Below, piece by piece: positions 1-8,812 of a DNA stretch of 22,377 bases. Below the pieces are notes generated by a model. That model worked only from the letters and a program-made list of their open reading frames with translations, did not search any database and was not told where the DNA came from. The stretch is taken from contig CABSAH010000006.1 in NCBI GenBank assembly GCA_902475645.1, positions 1-22,377 on the forward strand. The letters are read 5' to 3'. Position 1 is the stretch's first letter; the number at the start of each line of letters is the position of its first letter. This DNA comes from an uncultured Christensenellaceae bacterium (lineage in GTDB: Bacteria > Bacillota > Clostridia > Christensenellales > CAG-138). Made by a program: the position numbers and the translations under genes.

Positions 1-79
1 ATTGTTAACATCCGTATAAATGATGATACACCATCAAAAACATATGCACTTTCGGGTTTATATATATGAACATTAAACC

Positions 80-108
80 GTGATATATTCATTATTATAT
101 GCTATAAT
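80..108 (+). promoter_or_regulatory. Candidate sigma-A promoter for priA
   Basis: A perfect TATAAT at 103-108 is preceded by TG at 100-101, giving an extended -10 (TGnTATAAT). A weak -35, GTGATA at 80-85, matches TTGACA at four of six positions with a 17-base spacer. Transcription would start near 115, about 30 bases before the priA start codon. The flanking first 140 bases are AT-rich and contain no convincing gene. Confidence 0.6.
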
Positions 109-144
109 CATCATAGTAATATCGGAAAAGGCGGTAAAGCGGCA

Positions 145-2412
145 ATGTATGCAAGGGTTATGGTGGACGTGGCGCACAGCAATGTGGACAGGCTGTTTAC
201 CTATGAAATCCCAAGTGAATTGTCCGTATCCGCCGGGCAAAGGGTACTTATTCCGTTTGGCGGCGGCAACCGCAGCGTGGAAGGCTTTGCGCTGGAGCTT
301 AGCGACGCCGCGCCCAAGGATATTGGCACAATAAAGCGCATAATACGCGCCATGGAGCCTTACCCCGCGCTTACGGGCGAGCAGATAGAGCTTGCAAAAT
401 GGATAAGCAAAAGCTATCATTGCCTGCTTGTTGAAGCGCTGCGCCTAATGATTCCCGCGCAGCTTAGGGGCGGCCGCGTTAAGGAAAAGACGGAGCGCGT
501 GGTGCGCTTTTGTTCGGGAATAGATTCGCGTCAGGCCGTTGAATCGCTTAAAAACAGCAGCGGAGCCTCGCGCGCGCCGAAGCAGAGCGAGGTATTGGAG
601 CTTTTATGCCGCATGAATACGTCCGTAAGCGTTGCGGACATAAACTCATTCATACCCAATGCAACGGCGGCAATAAACGCGCTTATTAAAAAAGGGATAC
701 TTACGGACGACGATTTTGTTGTGTATCGCGACCCGTTTGCAAGCGTGAATATAGCGCCGAGTAAGCCCATGAGCCTAACTCTGGATCAGAACGCCGCGCT
801 TGAAGCCATAAATAAAAGCATAGATAACGGCGCGGGGACAAGCCTGCTTTTCGGCGTTACGGGCAGCGGCAAAACGGAAGTATATATGCAGGCCATAAGC
901 CATGCGCTATCCTTGGGCGGGCAGGCCATTGTGCTTGTTCCGGAAATATCGCTTACGCCGCAGGCCATGCAGCGGTTTCGCAGCCGCTTTGGGGAGCGTG
1001 TAGCCGTGTTGCACAGCCGCCTTTCCTATGGCGAGCGGTATGACGAATGGCGCAGGATACGCCTTGGCATGGTGGATGTGGTTATAGGCGCGCGCAGCGC
1101 GGTGTTTGCCCCGCTTGAAAGGGTAAAGCTGATTGTAATAGATGAAGAACACGAGCAAAGCTATCATAGTGATCATACCCCGCGTTACGGCGCGGCGGAG
1201 GTTGCGCAAAAGCGCGCAGAATTGAGCGGAGCGGCGGTTGTGCTGGGCAGCGCAACCCCGTCGGTAGGCACGTTCAGGCGGGCGCTTGGCGGGCGATATT
1301 CGCTTATAACGCTGCCAAAGCGCATAAATAACGCCCCCTTGCCCAAGGTGAAAACAATCGATATGCGCGCGGAGTTTTTGAAGGGCAACAGCAGCGTATT
1401 CAGCGAGGCGCTACATGGCGAACTGAAGCGCTGCTTTGATGCGGGGGAACAGGCAATATTGTTCATGAACCGCCGCGGGTATTCAACGTTCGTTTCATGC
1501 CGCGGATGCGGGTATACGCTTAAATGCCCCGATTGCGATGTTTCAATGACATATCATAAATACGAAAACGTTATGAAGTGCCATTACTGCGGCCGTACAG
1601 CAAGAATACCGCAAAAATGCCCGCAATGCGGCAAGCCGTATCTTAAATATTTCGGCGTGGGTACGCAGCAGGTCGAGGAACAGCTTAAAGCGGATTTTCC
1701 GAACGTGACTGCGCTGAGGATGGATTATGATACCACGCAGGGCAAGGACGCGCATTATAAGATACTGGATAGCTTTATGCGGGGCGAAGCGCAGGCATTG
1801 ATAGGCACGCAGATGATAGCCAAGGGGCTGGATATACCGAACGTTACCACCGTTGGCGTTATTGCGGCGGATACAATACTGCATGTGCCCGATTACAGGA
1901 GCGCAGAGCGTACATTTCAGCTGCTTACGCAGGTGGCGGGCCGTGCCGGACGCGGGGAGCGGGAGGGCAGCGTTATAGTGCAAAGCTATACGCCTGAGCA
2001 CGCCGTGATAGAGCTTGCGGCGAATCAGGATTATAGGGGCTTTTATGATTATGAAATAGCGTCGCGCCGCGCGGGGCTGTTTCCGCCGTTTTCGCTGTTT
2101 ATAAGAATAGTGTTCACGGGTGAGGACGAAGCCGCCATAGATAATATGAATGAACGCTTTGCGGCGGAGCTTAAGCAACGCATATATTCTGCGCTTGATG
2201 CCCAAGGTGCAAGCAGGCAGGAGATGCTTTTTATGATAGCATCGCCTGCGCCCATGAAAAAACGGCAGGGGCTATATAGATACGAAACGCTTATGAAGCT
2301 TGCGCGCACAAAGCATACGGCGGCGGTGATAGACGCTATATATGCCATGTGCGACGAATGCAGAAGAAGCGAGATGGGAAACGTGGAGATAAACCCCGCG
2401 GATATGTTCTGA
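145..2412 (+). CDS. priA: Primosomal replication-restart helicase PriA
   Basis: PriA is a 3'-to-5' superfamily 2 DNA helicase that recognises stalled forks and starts reloading of the replicative helicase. The 755-residue protein is normal length. It has the N-terminal fork-binding domain (VDVAHSNVDRLFTYEIP near residues 7-23), a Walker A motif GVTGSGKTE near residue 237, the DEAH-type box DEEH near residue 333, and eight zinc-binding cysteines in CxxC pairs between about residues 452 and 496 inserted between the helicase lobes. The helicase C-terminal motif QVAGRAGRGE is also present. The ATG at 145 gives the expected PriA N terminus and is preceded by a purine-rich AAAGGCGG. It is the first gene of the housekeeping block and is followed by 61 bases before def. 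Nothing is missing from the catalytic core. Confidence 0.97.
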   Translation: MYARVMVDVAHSNVDRLFTYEIPSELSVSAGQRVLIPFGGGNRSVEGFALELSDAAPKDIGTIKRIIRAMEPYPALTGEQIELAKWISKSYHCLLVEALRLMIPAQLRGGRVKEKTERVVRFCSGIDSRQAVESLKNSSGASRAPKQSEVLELLCRMNTSVSVADINSFIPNATAAINALIKKGILTDDDFVVYRDPFASVNIAPSKPMSLTLDQNAALEAINKSIDNGAGTSLLFGVTGSGKTEVYMQAISHALSLGGQAIVLVPEISLTPQAMQRFRSRFGERVAVLHSRLSYGERYDEWRRIRLGMVDVVIGARSAVFAPLERVKLIVIDEEHEQSYHSDHTPRYGAAEVAQKRAELSGAAVVLGSATPSVGTFRRALGGRYSLITLPKRINNAPLPKVKTIDMRAEFLKGNSSVFSEALHGELKRCFDAGEQAILFMNRRGYSTFVSCRGCGYTLKCPDCDVSMTYHKYENVMKCHYCGRTARIPQKCPQCGKPYLKYFGVGTQQVEEQLKADFPNVTALRMDYDTTQGKDAHYKILDSFMRGEAQALIGTQMIAKGLDIPNVTTVGVIAADTILHVPDYRSAERTFQLLTQVAGRAGRGEREGSVIVQSYTPEHAVIELAANQDYRGFYDYEIASRRAGLFPPFSLFIRIVFTGEDEAAIDNMNERFAAELKQRIYSALDAQGASRQEMLFMIASPAPMKKRQGLYRYETLMKLARTKHTAAVIDAIYAMCDECRRSEMGNVEINPADMF

Positions 2413-2415
2413 GTA

Positions 2416-2445
2416 TTGATTCTTTGGGCTTTTGCGGGTTATAAT
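2416..2445 (+). promoter_or_regulatory. Candidate internal promoter upstream of def
   Basis: TTGATT at 2416-2421 and a perfect TATAAT at 2440-2445 are separated by 18 bases, inside the 61-base gap between priA and def. The start would be near 2452, leaving a short leader with the GGAGG ribosome binding site at 2462-2466. It may let def and the genes after it be expressed independently of priA. The -35 matches TTGACA at four of six positions, so this is a moderate call. Confidence 0.5.
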
Positions 2446-2473
2446 AATTTGATGCAATAACGGAGGATAAAAA

Positions 2474-2950
2474 ATGGCTAAAAGACGAATCATGATCGGC
2501 GATGCCGAATGTTTGTATAAGGTATGCAGAAATGTTGACTGCTTTGATAAGCGGCTGGCCGTTCTGCTTGACGATATGGCGGAAACCATGTATGCGGCGG
2601 AGGGCGTAGGTCTTGCCGCGCCGCAGGTTGGCATACTTAAGCGCGCCGTTGTTATAGACTGCGGGGACGGCCTTGTTGAGCTTATAAACCCCGAAATACT
2701 CGAAACAAGCGGCGAACAGGGCTGTTATGAAGGCTGCTTGTCCTTCCCCGGTGAAAGGGGATACGTTGTAAGGCCGAATTTTGTGCGCGTGCGCGCCATG
2801 AACCGCTTGGGTGAAGAATGCGAATATGAAGCCGAAGGACTTTTTGCCCGCGCCATACTGCACGAAACGGATCACCTCAACGGACTTGTATATAAGCGCC
2901 TTGTTACCGAAGCGCCCGAAGGATACGATGAAAACGAGGAAGATGAATGA
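2474..2950 (+). CDS. def: Peptide deformylase
   Basis: Peptide deformylase removes the formyl group from the N-terminal methionine of nascent proteins at the ribosome exit, using a bound Fe2+ or similar metal. All three family motifs are visible: GVGLAAPQVG near residue 44, EGCLSFPG with metal ligand Cys88, and HETDH with metal ligands His130 and His134 and catalytic Glu131. The 158 residues are within the usual 150-200 range, with a short acidic tail (YDENEEDE). The start is fixed by GGAGG at 2462-2466, seven bases before the ATG. The last four bases overlap fmt (ATGA), so the enzyme that removes the formyl group is translationally coupled to the enzyme that adds it, a common pairing in bacteria. 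Confidence 0.97.
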   Translation: MAKRRIMIGDAECLYKVCRNVDCFDKRLAVLLDDMAETMYAAEGVGLAAPQVGILKRAVVIDCGDGLVELINPEILETSGEQGCYEGCLSFPGERGYVVRPNFVRVRAMNRLGEECEYEAEGLFARAILHETDHLNGLVYKRLVTEAPEGYDENEEDE

Positions 2951-3876
2951 AAATCGCTTTTTTAGGCACGCCTGATTTTGCGTTGCCCTCGCTTAAAATG
3001 CTTTATGAGCGTGGGGACGATGTTGTCGTGTTCACTCAGCCGGACAAGCCTGTTGGCCGCAAGGCGGTAATGACCCCGCCGCCGGTAAAAAAAGCCGCGC
3101 TTGAATACGGCATGAAGGTATATCAGTTCGATAGGATAAAAAGCGAGGAAGGCGTGGCTGCACTCAGGGCGGAAGCGCCGGAGCTTATGGTAACGGCGGC
3201 TTTCGGCCAGATATTGAGCCGTGAAAACCTTGATATACCCAAATTCGGCTGCATAAACGTGCATGGGAGCCTGCTGCCGAAATACCGCGGCGCGGCGCCC
3301 ATACAATGGGCGGTAATAAACGGCGAAAGGATAACGGGCGTTACCACCATGCTAACCGATGTTGGGCTGGATACGGGCGATATTCTGCTGAAGAAAGAAA
3401 CCGAAATAGGCGAGAACGAAACCGCAGGCGAATTATTCGACCGATTGGCTGAAATGGGCGCTGAGCTGCTCAAGGAAACGATAGCGGCACTCGAACACGG
3501 CGAGCTTAAACCGATAAAGCAGAACGAAGCCGAGGCCACAAAATGCGGTATTATAAAAAAGGAATACGGGCATATTGACTTTTCGCGCGGCAAGGACGCG
3601 GTGCATAATCTTGTGCGCGGCATGAACCCATGGCCTTGCGCATACGCAATGCTTGAAGGCGAAGCGGTGAAGATATGGAAAACCCGCCATAGTGACGCCG
3701 AGCCTAGCCGCGGTAAGCCCGGGCTTATACTCCGTGCGGATAGGTTCAACGGTATTCTTGTTGACTGCGGGGACGGCATAATAGAAATACAGGAGCTTCA
3801 GTTCCCCGGCGCAAAGCGCATGGATGCCGCAAGCGCCGTGCTTGGGCATAAAATGGGCTTTAAGGTGTTTGAGTGA
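2947..3876 (+). CDS. fmt: Methionyl-tRNA formyltransferase
   Basis: Fmt transfers a formyl group from 10-formyltetrahydrofolate to the amino group of initiator Met-tRNA. The N-terminal Rossmann-like domain starts with MKIAFLGTPDFALPSL. The catalytic loop INVHGSLLPKYRGAAPIQWA carries Asn104 and His106, and the downstream DVGLDTGDIL segment carries the third catalytic residue, an aspartate. The C-terminal OB-like tRNA-binding domain follows from about residue 205, including the VRGMNPWPCAY stretch. At 309 residues it is full length compared with about 315 in E. coli. It begins inside the def stop codon (ATGA) and ends overlapping the GTG start of rsmB. Confidence 0.97.
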   Translation: MKIAFLGTPDFALPSLKMLYERGDDVVVFTQPDKPVGRKAVMTPPPVKKAALEYGMKVYQFDRIKSEEGVAALRAEAPELMVTAAFGQILSRENLDIPKFGCINVHGSLLPKYRGAAPIQWAVINGERITGVTTMLTDVGLDTGDILLKKETEIGENETAGELFDRLAEMGAELLKETIAALEHGELKPIKQNEAEATKCGIIKKEYGHIDFSRGKDAVHNLVRGMNPWPCAYAMLEGEAVKIWKTRHSDAEPSRGKPGLILRADRFNGILVDCGDGIIEIQELQFPGAKRMDAASAVLGHKMGFKVFE

Positions 3877-5174
3877 GTACGCGGCGCGTTGCGCTTAATG
3901 CGCTTTCGGATATAATCGATAACGGCGCATACGCCAATCTGTGCCTTAAAAAGGCGGAACAGGGGCTATGTGAGCGGGACGCAAAATGGGTATCAGCCGC
4001 GGTGTATTGTACGCTGGATCATCTTATGATGATAGACAGGATTATTGCCGCGCACGCAAAGGGAAAGCTTGATAAATCGATAAGAAACATACTGCGCCTT
4101 GGCGTATGCCAGGCAAAGTACATGAACGTGCCGGACAGCGTAGCCTGCAATGAGTCCGTGCGCCTTGCAAAGGAAATAGGTAAATCCGCGCTTTCTGGCT
4201 ACGTCAACGGGGTTATGCGCGCCATATGCAGGGATGACGGTTTGCCGCCGCTCCCGAACGATTTGGCCGAGCGGCTGAGCATTGAATACAGCTGGCCCAA
4301 ATGGCTTGTGGAGGAGCTTATTGCCGATTACGGCACGGATGAAGCCAAGGGCATAATGGCGCAGCGGACGCATGATTTCTGCATACGGGCGCAATGGCCC
4401 TATACCGCAGTTGAGCTTGCCGATGCGCTTACGGCTAAGGGCATTGAATTCAGGCGCGGCAGAATAGACGGAAACGCATTTTGCCTGAAAAAAGGCTTTA
4501 ATGTTGAGCAGGAGCCGCTTTTTACGGAAGGCAAAATAACCGTGCAGAGCGAAAGCGCAATGCTTGTCTGCCGCGCGGTTGGGCCTAAGGCGGGCATGAA
4601 AATACTGGATGCCTGCTGCGCTCCCGGCGGAAAAACGGCATATATGGCGTCGCTTGCCGAAAACGGGTGCGGCATTACGGGCTTTGAGCTGCATGAGCAC
4701 AGGCGGGAATTGACGCTTAATACGCTCAAAAGGCTGCATGTTGATAACGCCGAAATTGTGCAAAAGGATGCGGCGGCATATGACGAAGCGTATTGCGGCG
4801 CATTTGACGCGGTGCTGGTGGATGCGCCGTGTTCCGGCCTTGGCGTGCGGGGCAAGCCCGATGTGCGCTATGCCAAAACAAGCGCGATGATAGACGATTT
4901 GAGCGGGCTGCAACTGAAAATACTCAATACATGCGCGCGCTATGTTAAGGCGGGCGGAACGCTTGTGTATTCAACATGCACCGTATCACGCCGCGAAAAT
5001 ATTGGCGTATGGGAGCGGTTTCTTGCCGAAAATTGTAACTATACTCCGGGCAATATAAAGGAAATATTGCCAGACGATATGCAAAGCCGTGCCGAGAACG
5101 GCAGAATACAATTACTGCCGCAGCACGACGGAACGGAAGGCTTTTTTATAGCCAAATTTATACGCAGGAGATAA
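3873..5174 (+). CDS. rsmB: 16S rRNA m5C967 methyltransferase RsmB
   Basis: RsmB (Sun/RrmB) methylates a cytosine equivalent to C967 of 16S rRNA using S-adenosylmethionine. The N-terminal third, about residues 1-130, is the NusB-like RNA-binding domain (STRRVALNALSDIIDNGAY). The methyltransferase domain has the SAM-binding motif LDACCAPGGKTAYMAS near residue 246, DAPCSGLG with Cys320, and YSTCTVSRRENI with Cys369; the two cysteines are the release and catalytic residues typical of m5C RNA methyltransferases. Length (433) is standard. The start codon is GTG at 3873, overlapping the fmt TGA (GTGA); this start gives the canonical N terminus and keeps the coupling seen elsewhere in this operon. 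Confidence 0.96.
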   Translation: MSTRRVALNALSDIIDNGAYANLCLKKAEQGLCERDAKWVSAAVYCTLDHLMMIDRIIAAHAKGKLDKSIRNILRLGVCQAKYMNVPDSVACNESVRLAKEIGKSALSGYVNGVMRAICRDDGLPPLPNDLAERLSIEYSWPKWLVEELIADYGTDEAKGIMAQRTHDFCIRAQWPYTAVELADALTAKGIEFRRGRIDGNAFCLKKGFNVEQEPLFTEGKITVQSESAMLVCRAVGPKAGMKILDACCAPGGKTAYMASLAENGCGITGFELHEHRRELTLNTLKRLHVDNAEIVQKDAAAYDEAYCGAFDAVLVDAPCSGLGVRGKPDVRYAKTSAMIDDLSGLQLKILNTCARYVKAGGTLVYSTCTVSRRENIGVWERFLAENCNYTPGNIKEILPDDMQSRAENGRIQLLPQHDGTEGFFIAKFIRRR

Positions 5175-5178
5175 CGGG

Positions 5179-6231
5179 ATGATAGGGCTTGTTTCAATGG
5201 ATGTGGCGGAGCTTGAAGCGATGCTTACCGAATGGGGAGAACCGCGTTTCCGCGCAAAGCAGGTTTTTTCATGGCTTAGCCGCGGCGTAAAACCAGAAAA
5301 CATGACCAATCTGCCCAAAACGATAAGGGTTAGGCTTAGCGAGCTTGCATTTGACGGGGCTGAAATATACGATAAGTTCATTTCCCAAAGGGATGGCACC
5401 ATTAAGTACCTGTTTTCGCTTAGCGACGGAAACATTGTTGAAGGCGTGCTTATGCGTTACCATTACGGCAACACGCTTTGCATATCCACGCAGGTGGGCT
5501 GCCGCATGGGCTGCGCGTTCTGCGCATCCACGCTTGAAGGCTGCATAAGGAACCTTACGCCGGGCGAGATGCTTTCTTTCGTGGCTCTTGCCAATGCCGA
5601 TGTACCGGCGGAGGAGGGCAGGGAAAGAAGCGTAACGAACATTGTGCTTATGGGCAGCGGAGAGCCGCTTGATAATTACGATAATACTGTAAAGTTCCTA
5701 AAGCTTGTTTCCTCGCCGGATGGCATGGGCATAAGCCCACGGAACATTTCGCTTTCAAGCTGCGGCCTTGTGCCTAAAATTGATACGCTGCCGCAGGATG
5801 CCCCTCATGTTACGCTTTCCGTATCGCTCCACGCGCCGAATGATGAAATACGCAATAAGCTTATGCCCATAAACAAGGTGTATCCGATTGCGGAGGTGCT
5901 TGGTGCGGCAAGGCGATATGCCCAAACCACGGGGCGGCGTGTAGTATTTGAATACGCGCTGGTGAAAGGGCTTAACGATTCATTGACTAATGCAACAGAG
6001 CTTGCTTCCCGCCTGAGGGGGATGACATGCCATGTTAATCTTATTCCGCTTAATCCGGTTAAGGAGCGGAATTTAATGGGTACCGGGCGCAAGGACGCCG
6101 AGGTATTCAGAAAATGGCTTGAAGAGAGGGGAATTTCGGCAACCGTCAGGCGGGAGATGGGAACCGATATAGACGGCGCCTGCGGCCAACTAAGGCGGCG
6201 CGTGCTTATGCAGAGGGAGGAGCAACAATGA
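5179..6231 (+). CDS. rlmN: Dual-specificity RNA methyltransferase RlmN
   Basis: RlmN is a radical-SAM enzyme that makes 2-methyladenosine at A2503 of 23S rRNA and at position 37 of some tRNAs. The radical-SAM cluster motif CxxxCxxC is present as Cys108, Cys112 and Cys115 (GCRMGCAFC). The GEPLDNYDN motif and SLHAPNDEIRNKLMPIN segment follow. The C-terminal MGTDIDGACGQL carries Cys335, the conserved cysteine that forms the methyl-transfer intermediate with the second catalytic cysteine. The 350-residue length is typical. AGGAG at 5166-5170 inside the end of rsmB gives the ribosome binding site for the ATG at 5179. Four bases overlap with the next gene. Confidence 0.97.
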   Translation: MIGLVSMDVAELEAMLTEWGEPRFRAKQVFSWLSRGVKPENMTNLPKTIRVRLSELAFDGAEIYDKFISQRDGTIKYLFSLSDGNIVEGVLMRYHYGNTLCISTQVGCRMGCAFCASTLEGCIRNLTPGEMLSFVALANADVPAEEGRERSVTNIVLMGSGEPLDNYDNTVKFLKLVSSPDGMGISPRNISLSSCGLVPKIDTLPQDAPHVTLSVSLHAPNDEIRNKLMPINKVYPIAEVLGAARRYAQTTGRRVVFEYALVKGLNDSLTNATELASRLRGMTCHVNLIPLNPVKERNLMGTGRKDAEVFRKWLEERGISATVRREMGTDIDGACGQLRRRVLMQREEQQ

Positions 6232-6959
6232 AATATGCCGCAAAGACCATTGCCGGTATAAGGACGCAAAATCAGGATGCCGTATTCATACCCGAAGAAG
6301 GCATGCTTGCCATTGCTGCCGTTGCGGACGGCATGGGAGGGCATAACGCGGGAGATATTGCAAGCGCGCTTGCTATAAAAACGCTTATTGAAACCATGCA
6401 TAGCACTACCCCGGGTTCGATTAGGGAACGGCTTATAAACGCGGTGAATATGGCCAATTCCGCCGTATATGAGCTATCGCTAAGCGATGAAGGCTACCGC
6501 GGCATGGGTACAACGCTTGTTGCGGCGGTGCTTGAAGGCGGGCGCTTTGTTGCAGCAAACGTGGGCGACAGCAGGCTTTATCATTATGATGGGCTGCACC
6601 TTACGCAAATAACTCAGGATCATTCATATGTGGCGCAGCTTGCTGCACTTGGCTACATAACACGGGAGGAAGCCGCGCACCATCCGCAGCGCAATATTAT
6701 AACCCGCGCCGTCGGTACGCGCCAAGTCGAACGGGTGGACATATTCGACTGCGTATGGAAAGCGGGAGATAAGCTGCTCATCTGTACCGATGGACTTTAC
6801 GGCGAACTGGACGAAAATGAAATGGCCGATATTCTCGGCTGTCAGGCCGAAGAATTGCAGGCGGCATGCGATATGCTTGTTGATAGGGCGCTCAATGCCG
6901 GCAGCAGGGATAATATAAGCGCCGTAATAATTTATAATGACGGGGTGCATGCCCAATGA
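6228..6959 (+). CDS. prpC: PP2C-family Ser/Thr protein phosphatase (PrpC/Stp)
   Basis: This is the metal-dependent phosphatase that reverses phosphorylation by the PASTA kinase encoded next to it. Family motifs are in order: RTQNQDAVFIPE, VADGMGGHNAGDIAS with the metal-binding Asp near residue 35, MGTTLVAAV, NVGDSRLYHYDG, DHSYVAQL, LICTDGLYGEL and the C-terminal metal motif RDNISAVII. Length (243) matches the 240-260 usual for bacterial PrpC/Stp proteins, and there are no membrane segments, so it is cytoplasmic. It overlaps both rlmN and the kinase gene by ATGA, so phosphatase and kinase should be made in a coupled manner. Confidence 0.96.
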   Translation: MKYAAKTIAGIRTQNQDAVFIPEEGMLAIAAVADGMGGHNAGDIASALAIKTLIETMHSTTPGSIRERLINAVNMANSAVYELSLSDEGYRGMGTTLVAAVLEGGRFVAANVGDSRLYHYDGLHLTQITQDHSYVAQLAALGYITREEAAHHPQRNIITRAVGTRQVERVDIFDCVWKAGDKLLICTDGLYGELDENEMADILGCQAEELQAACDMLVDRALNAGSRDNISAVIIYNDGVHAQ

Positions 6960-8809
6960 TAGGAAAAGTAATTTCCGGAAGGTATAGGGTAGAATCCCTC
7001 ATAGGCTCCGGCGGAATGGCGAACGTATATAAGGCGCATGACACTAAGCTGAACCGCACGGTTGCGCTGAAGGTGCTGAAGGAAGAGCATCGCGGGGATA
7101 TGGAGTTCGTGCGCCGCTTTGAGCGCGAGGCACGCGCGGTACTCAGCCTTTCGCATGAAAATATAGTCCGCTCCTATGCCGTGGGCGAGGATGGGGACTT
7201 GAGCTATATCGTGCTTGAATACGTTGAAGGCAGCACGTTAAAGGACCTTATAAAAAGCGACGGGGCAATGTCCCCCAAGGTTGCCGTAAATATAACGTGT
7301 CAGGTGCTTGACGCGCTCTCCCATGCGCATCAAAAGGGCATAATACACCGCGACGTTAAGCCACAGAATGTTATAATCACTCCGCGCGGCAAGGCAAAGC
7401 TGACGGACTTTGGCATAGCGCGGGATGTTGCGGCAACAACGCGCACGTTTGCAGGGTCAAACGTTGTTATGGGGTCGGTACACTATATTTCGCCTGAGCA
7501 GGCGAGGGGAGAGGATGTTACCACCGCGTCGGACATATATTCCTGCGCCATAATGCTTTACGAAATGCTTACGGGGCAGGTTCCCTTCGGCGGGGACAAT
7601 TCCGTTGCAATCGCGCTTAAGCATTTGCAGGAGGATATTACGCCTCCATCCGAGCTGAACCCCAAAGTGCCGCGTGCGCTGAGCGACGTTGTGACAAAGG
7701 CCGCAAGCAAGGACCCGAGCAGGCGTTACCCTTCCGCAAGGCAGATGAGGAACGATCTTTTAAGGGCGCTGCGCGAGCCGCACGGCAAATTTGCGCGTAT
7801 ATACGACCATGACGAAAAGGGCAAATACCGCATCAACCACGGCGTTATGAATATTGTTGTAATGCTGGTGGTGGTGCTTGGGCTGTTTACGGCGTTGTTT
7901 TTCATTGCAAGATCCGTGCGCGATAATAACGACCCCGCTGCGGCGGTGGAATACATAATTCCCACCGTTACCAACAAAAAGCTTGAAGAGGCCATAGGCA
8001 TAGCGGAGCTTAGGGGCTTTGAAATATCGGTGGACGAATATAAGCCGAGCGATACGGGCGAAGGCATTGTGCTTGAACAATCGCCCGCCGCGGGAACCGG
8101 CGCAAAGCGGGGGGACACCATAAGCGTTACGGTAAGCTCCGGCAACGATTATGTTACCGTTCCCGACCTTACGGGAAAAACGCTTCAGGACGCTACCGAC
8201 ATTGTATGGGGAATGGAGCTTCAGCTTGGCGTGCCGCAGTATATAACAAGCGATTTGCCATACGGCCAAATAGTAAGGCAGGAGCCTGTTGCGGGAACGG
8301 ATACATTTGCGGGCGATAAAATAGAAATATGGATAAGCGGCACCCCGGGCAAGACAACACAGATGCCCAAGGTTGTGGAGCTTGAACTGAGCAAGGCAAT
8401 AGCAATGCTCAGGAACGAAGGCTTTAAGTATATACGCATACGCCCCGTGCAGCCCGATAATCAGATAGCCGCGGAGGAATCCGTTGTTGCGCAGAATCCG
8501 TCGCCGGGCATATCGGTTGCGGAGGACGCAACGGTTGAACTGAATGTATGCCGCTCAAAGCATGGCAACTATGCTGCGGATGTGGCGTTTAATCTGGATA
8601 TTACGGAAGGGCCGGGCGCAGTAATGGTAACGGCCAAGCTTGAAGAAGGGCTTGAAGCGGTTATATACGAAACAACGCTTCCGGTAGGCTCCCAGCAAAG
8701 CGTATCGTTTACCGCGTATTTGCAAAAGGGCGGCCAGTATGAGTGCAGCGTATATGTGGACGGCGTGGCCGTCAGAAACGGGCAGATAGGCTTTGAGTAC
8801 AGGAGATAA
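6956..8809 (+). CDS. prkC: PASTA-domain Ser/Thr protein kinase (PrkC/StkP type)
   Basis: This transmembrane Hanks-type kinase senses peptidoglycan fragments or lipid II and phosphorylates proteins of cell-wall synthesis, division and dormancy exit. The cytoplasmic kinase domain (1-about 270) has the glycine loop GSGGMANVY, Lys39 in VALKVLK, HRDVKPQN with catalytic Asp133, DFG at 151 and SPEQARGE. A single membrane helix spans about 298-320. Three extracellular PASTA repeats follow at about 332-397, 398-465 and 466-533. A further C-terminal segment of about 80 residues (535-617) is predicted extracellular and beta-rich; it is not a PASTA repeat and I do not recognise it. The ATG overlaps the phosphatase stop codon. 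rsgA begins three bases after the stop, an arrangement common in Bacillota. Confidence 0.97.
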   Translation: MIGKVISGRYRVESLIGSGGMANVYKAHDTKLNRTVALKVLKEEHRGDMEFVRRFEREARAVLSLSHENIVRSYAVGEDGDLSYIVLEYVEGSTLKDLIKSDGAMSPKVAVNITCQVLDALSHAHQKGIIHRDVKPQNVIITPRGKAKLTDFGIARDVAATTRTFAGSNVVMGSVHYISPEQARGEDVTTASDIYSCAIMLYEMLTGQVPFGGDNSVAIALKHLQEDITPPSELNPKVPRALSDVVTKAASKDPSRRYPSARQMRNDLLRALREPHGKFARIYDHDEKGKYRINHGVMNIVVMLVVVLGLFTALFFIARSVRDNNDPAAAVEYIIPTVTNKKLEEAIGIAELRGFEISVDEYKPSDTGEGIVLEQSPAAGTGAKRGDTISVTVSSGNDYVTVPDLTGKTLQDATDIVWGMELQLGVPQYITSDLPYGQIVRQEPVAGTDTFAGDKIEIWISGTPGKTTQMPKVVELELSKAIAMLRNEGFKYIRIRPVQPDNQIAAEESVVAQNPSPGISVAEDATVELNVCRSKHGNYAADVAFNLDITEGPGAVMVTAKLEEGLEAVIYETTLPVGSQQSVSFTAYLQKGGQYECSVYVDGVAVRNGQIGFEYRR

Positions 8810-8812
8810 TGC

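Noticed and set aside
1543..2205. 220-residue open frame on the minus strand inside priA
   Set aside because: It is a shadow of priA: it has no recognisable domain or ribosome binding site and its composition follows the opposite strand. The same holds for the other long antisense frames, such as those at 3993-4913 and 15694-16449.
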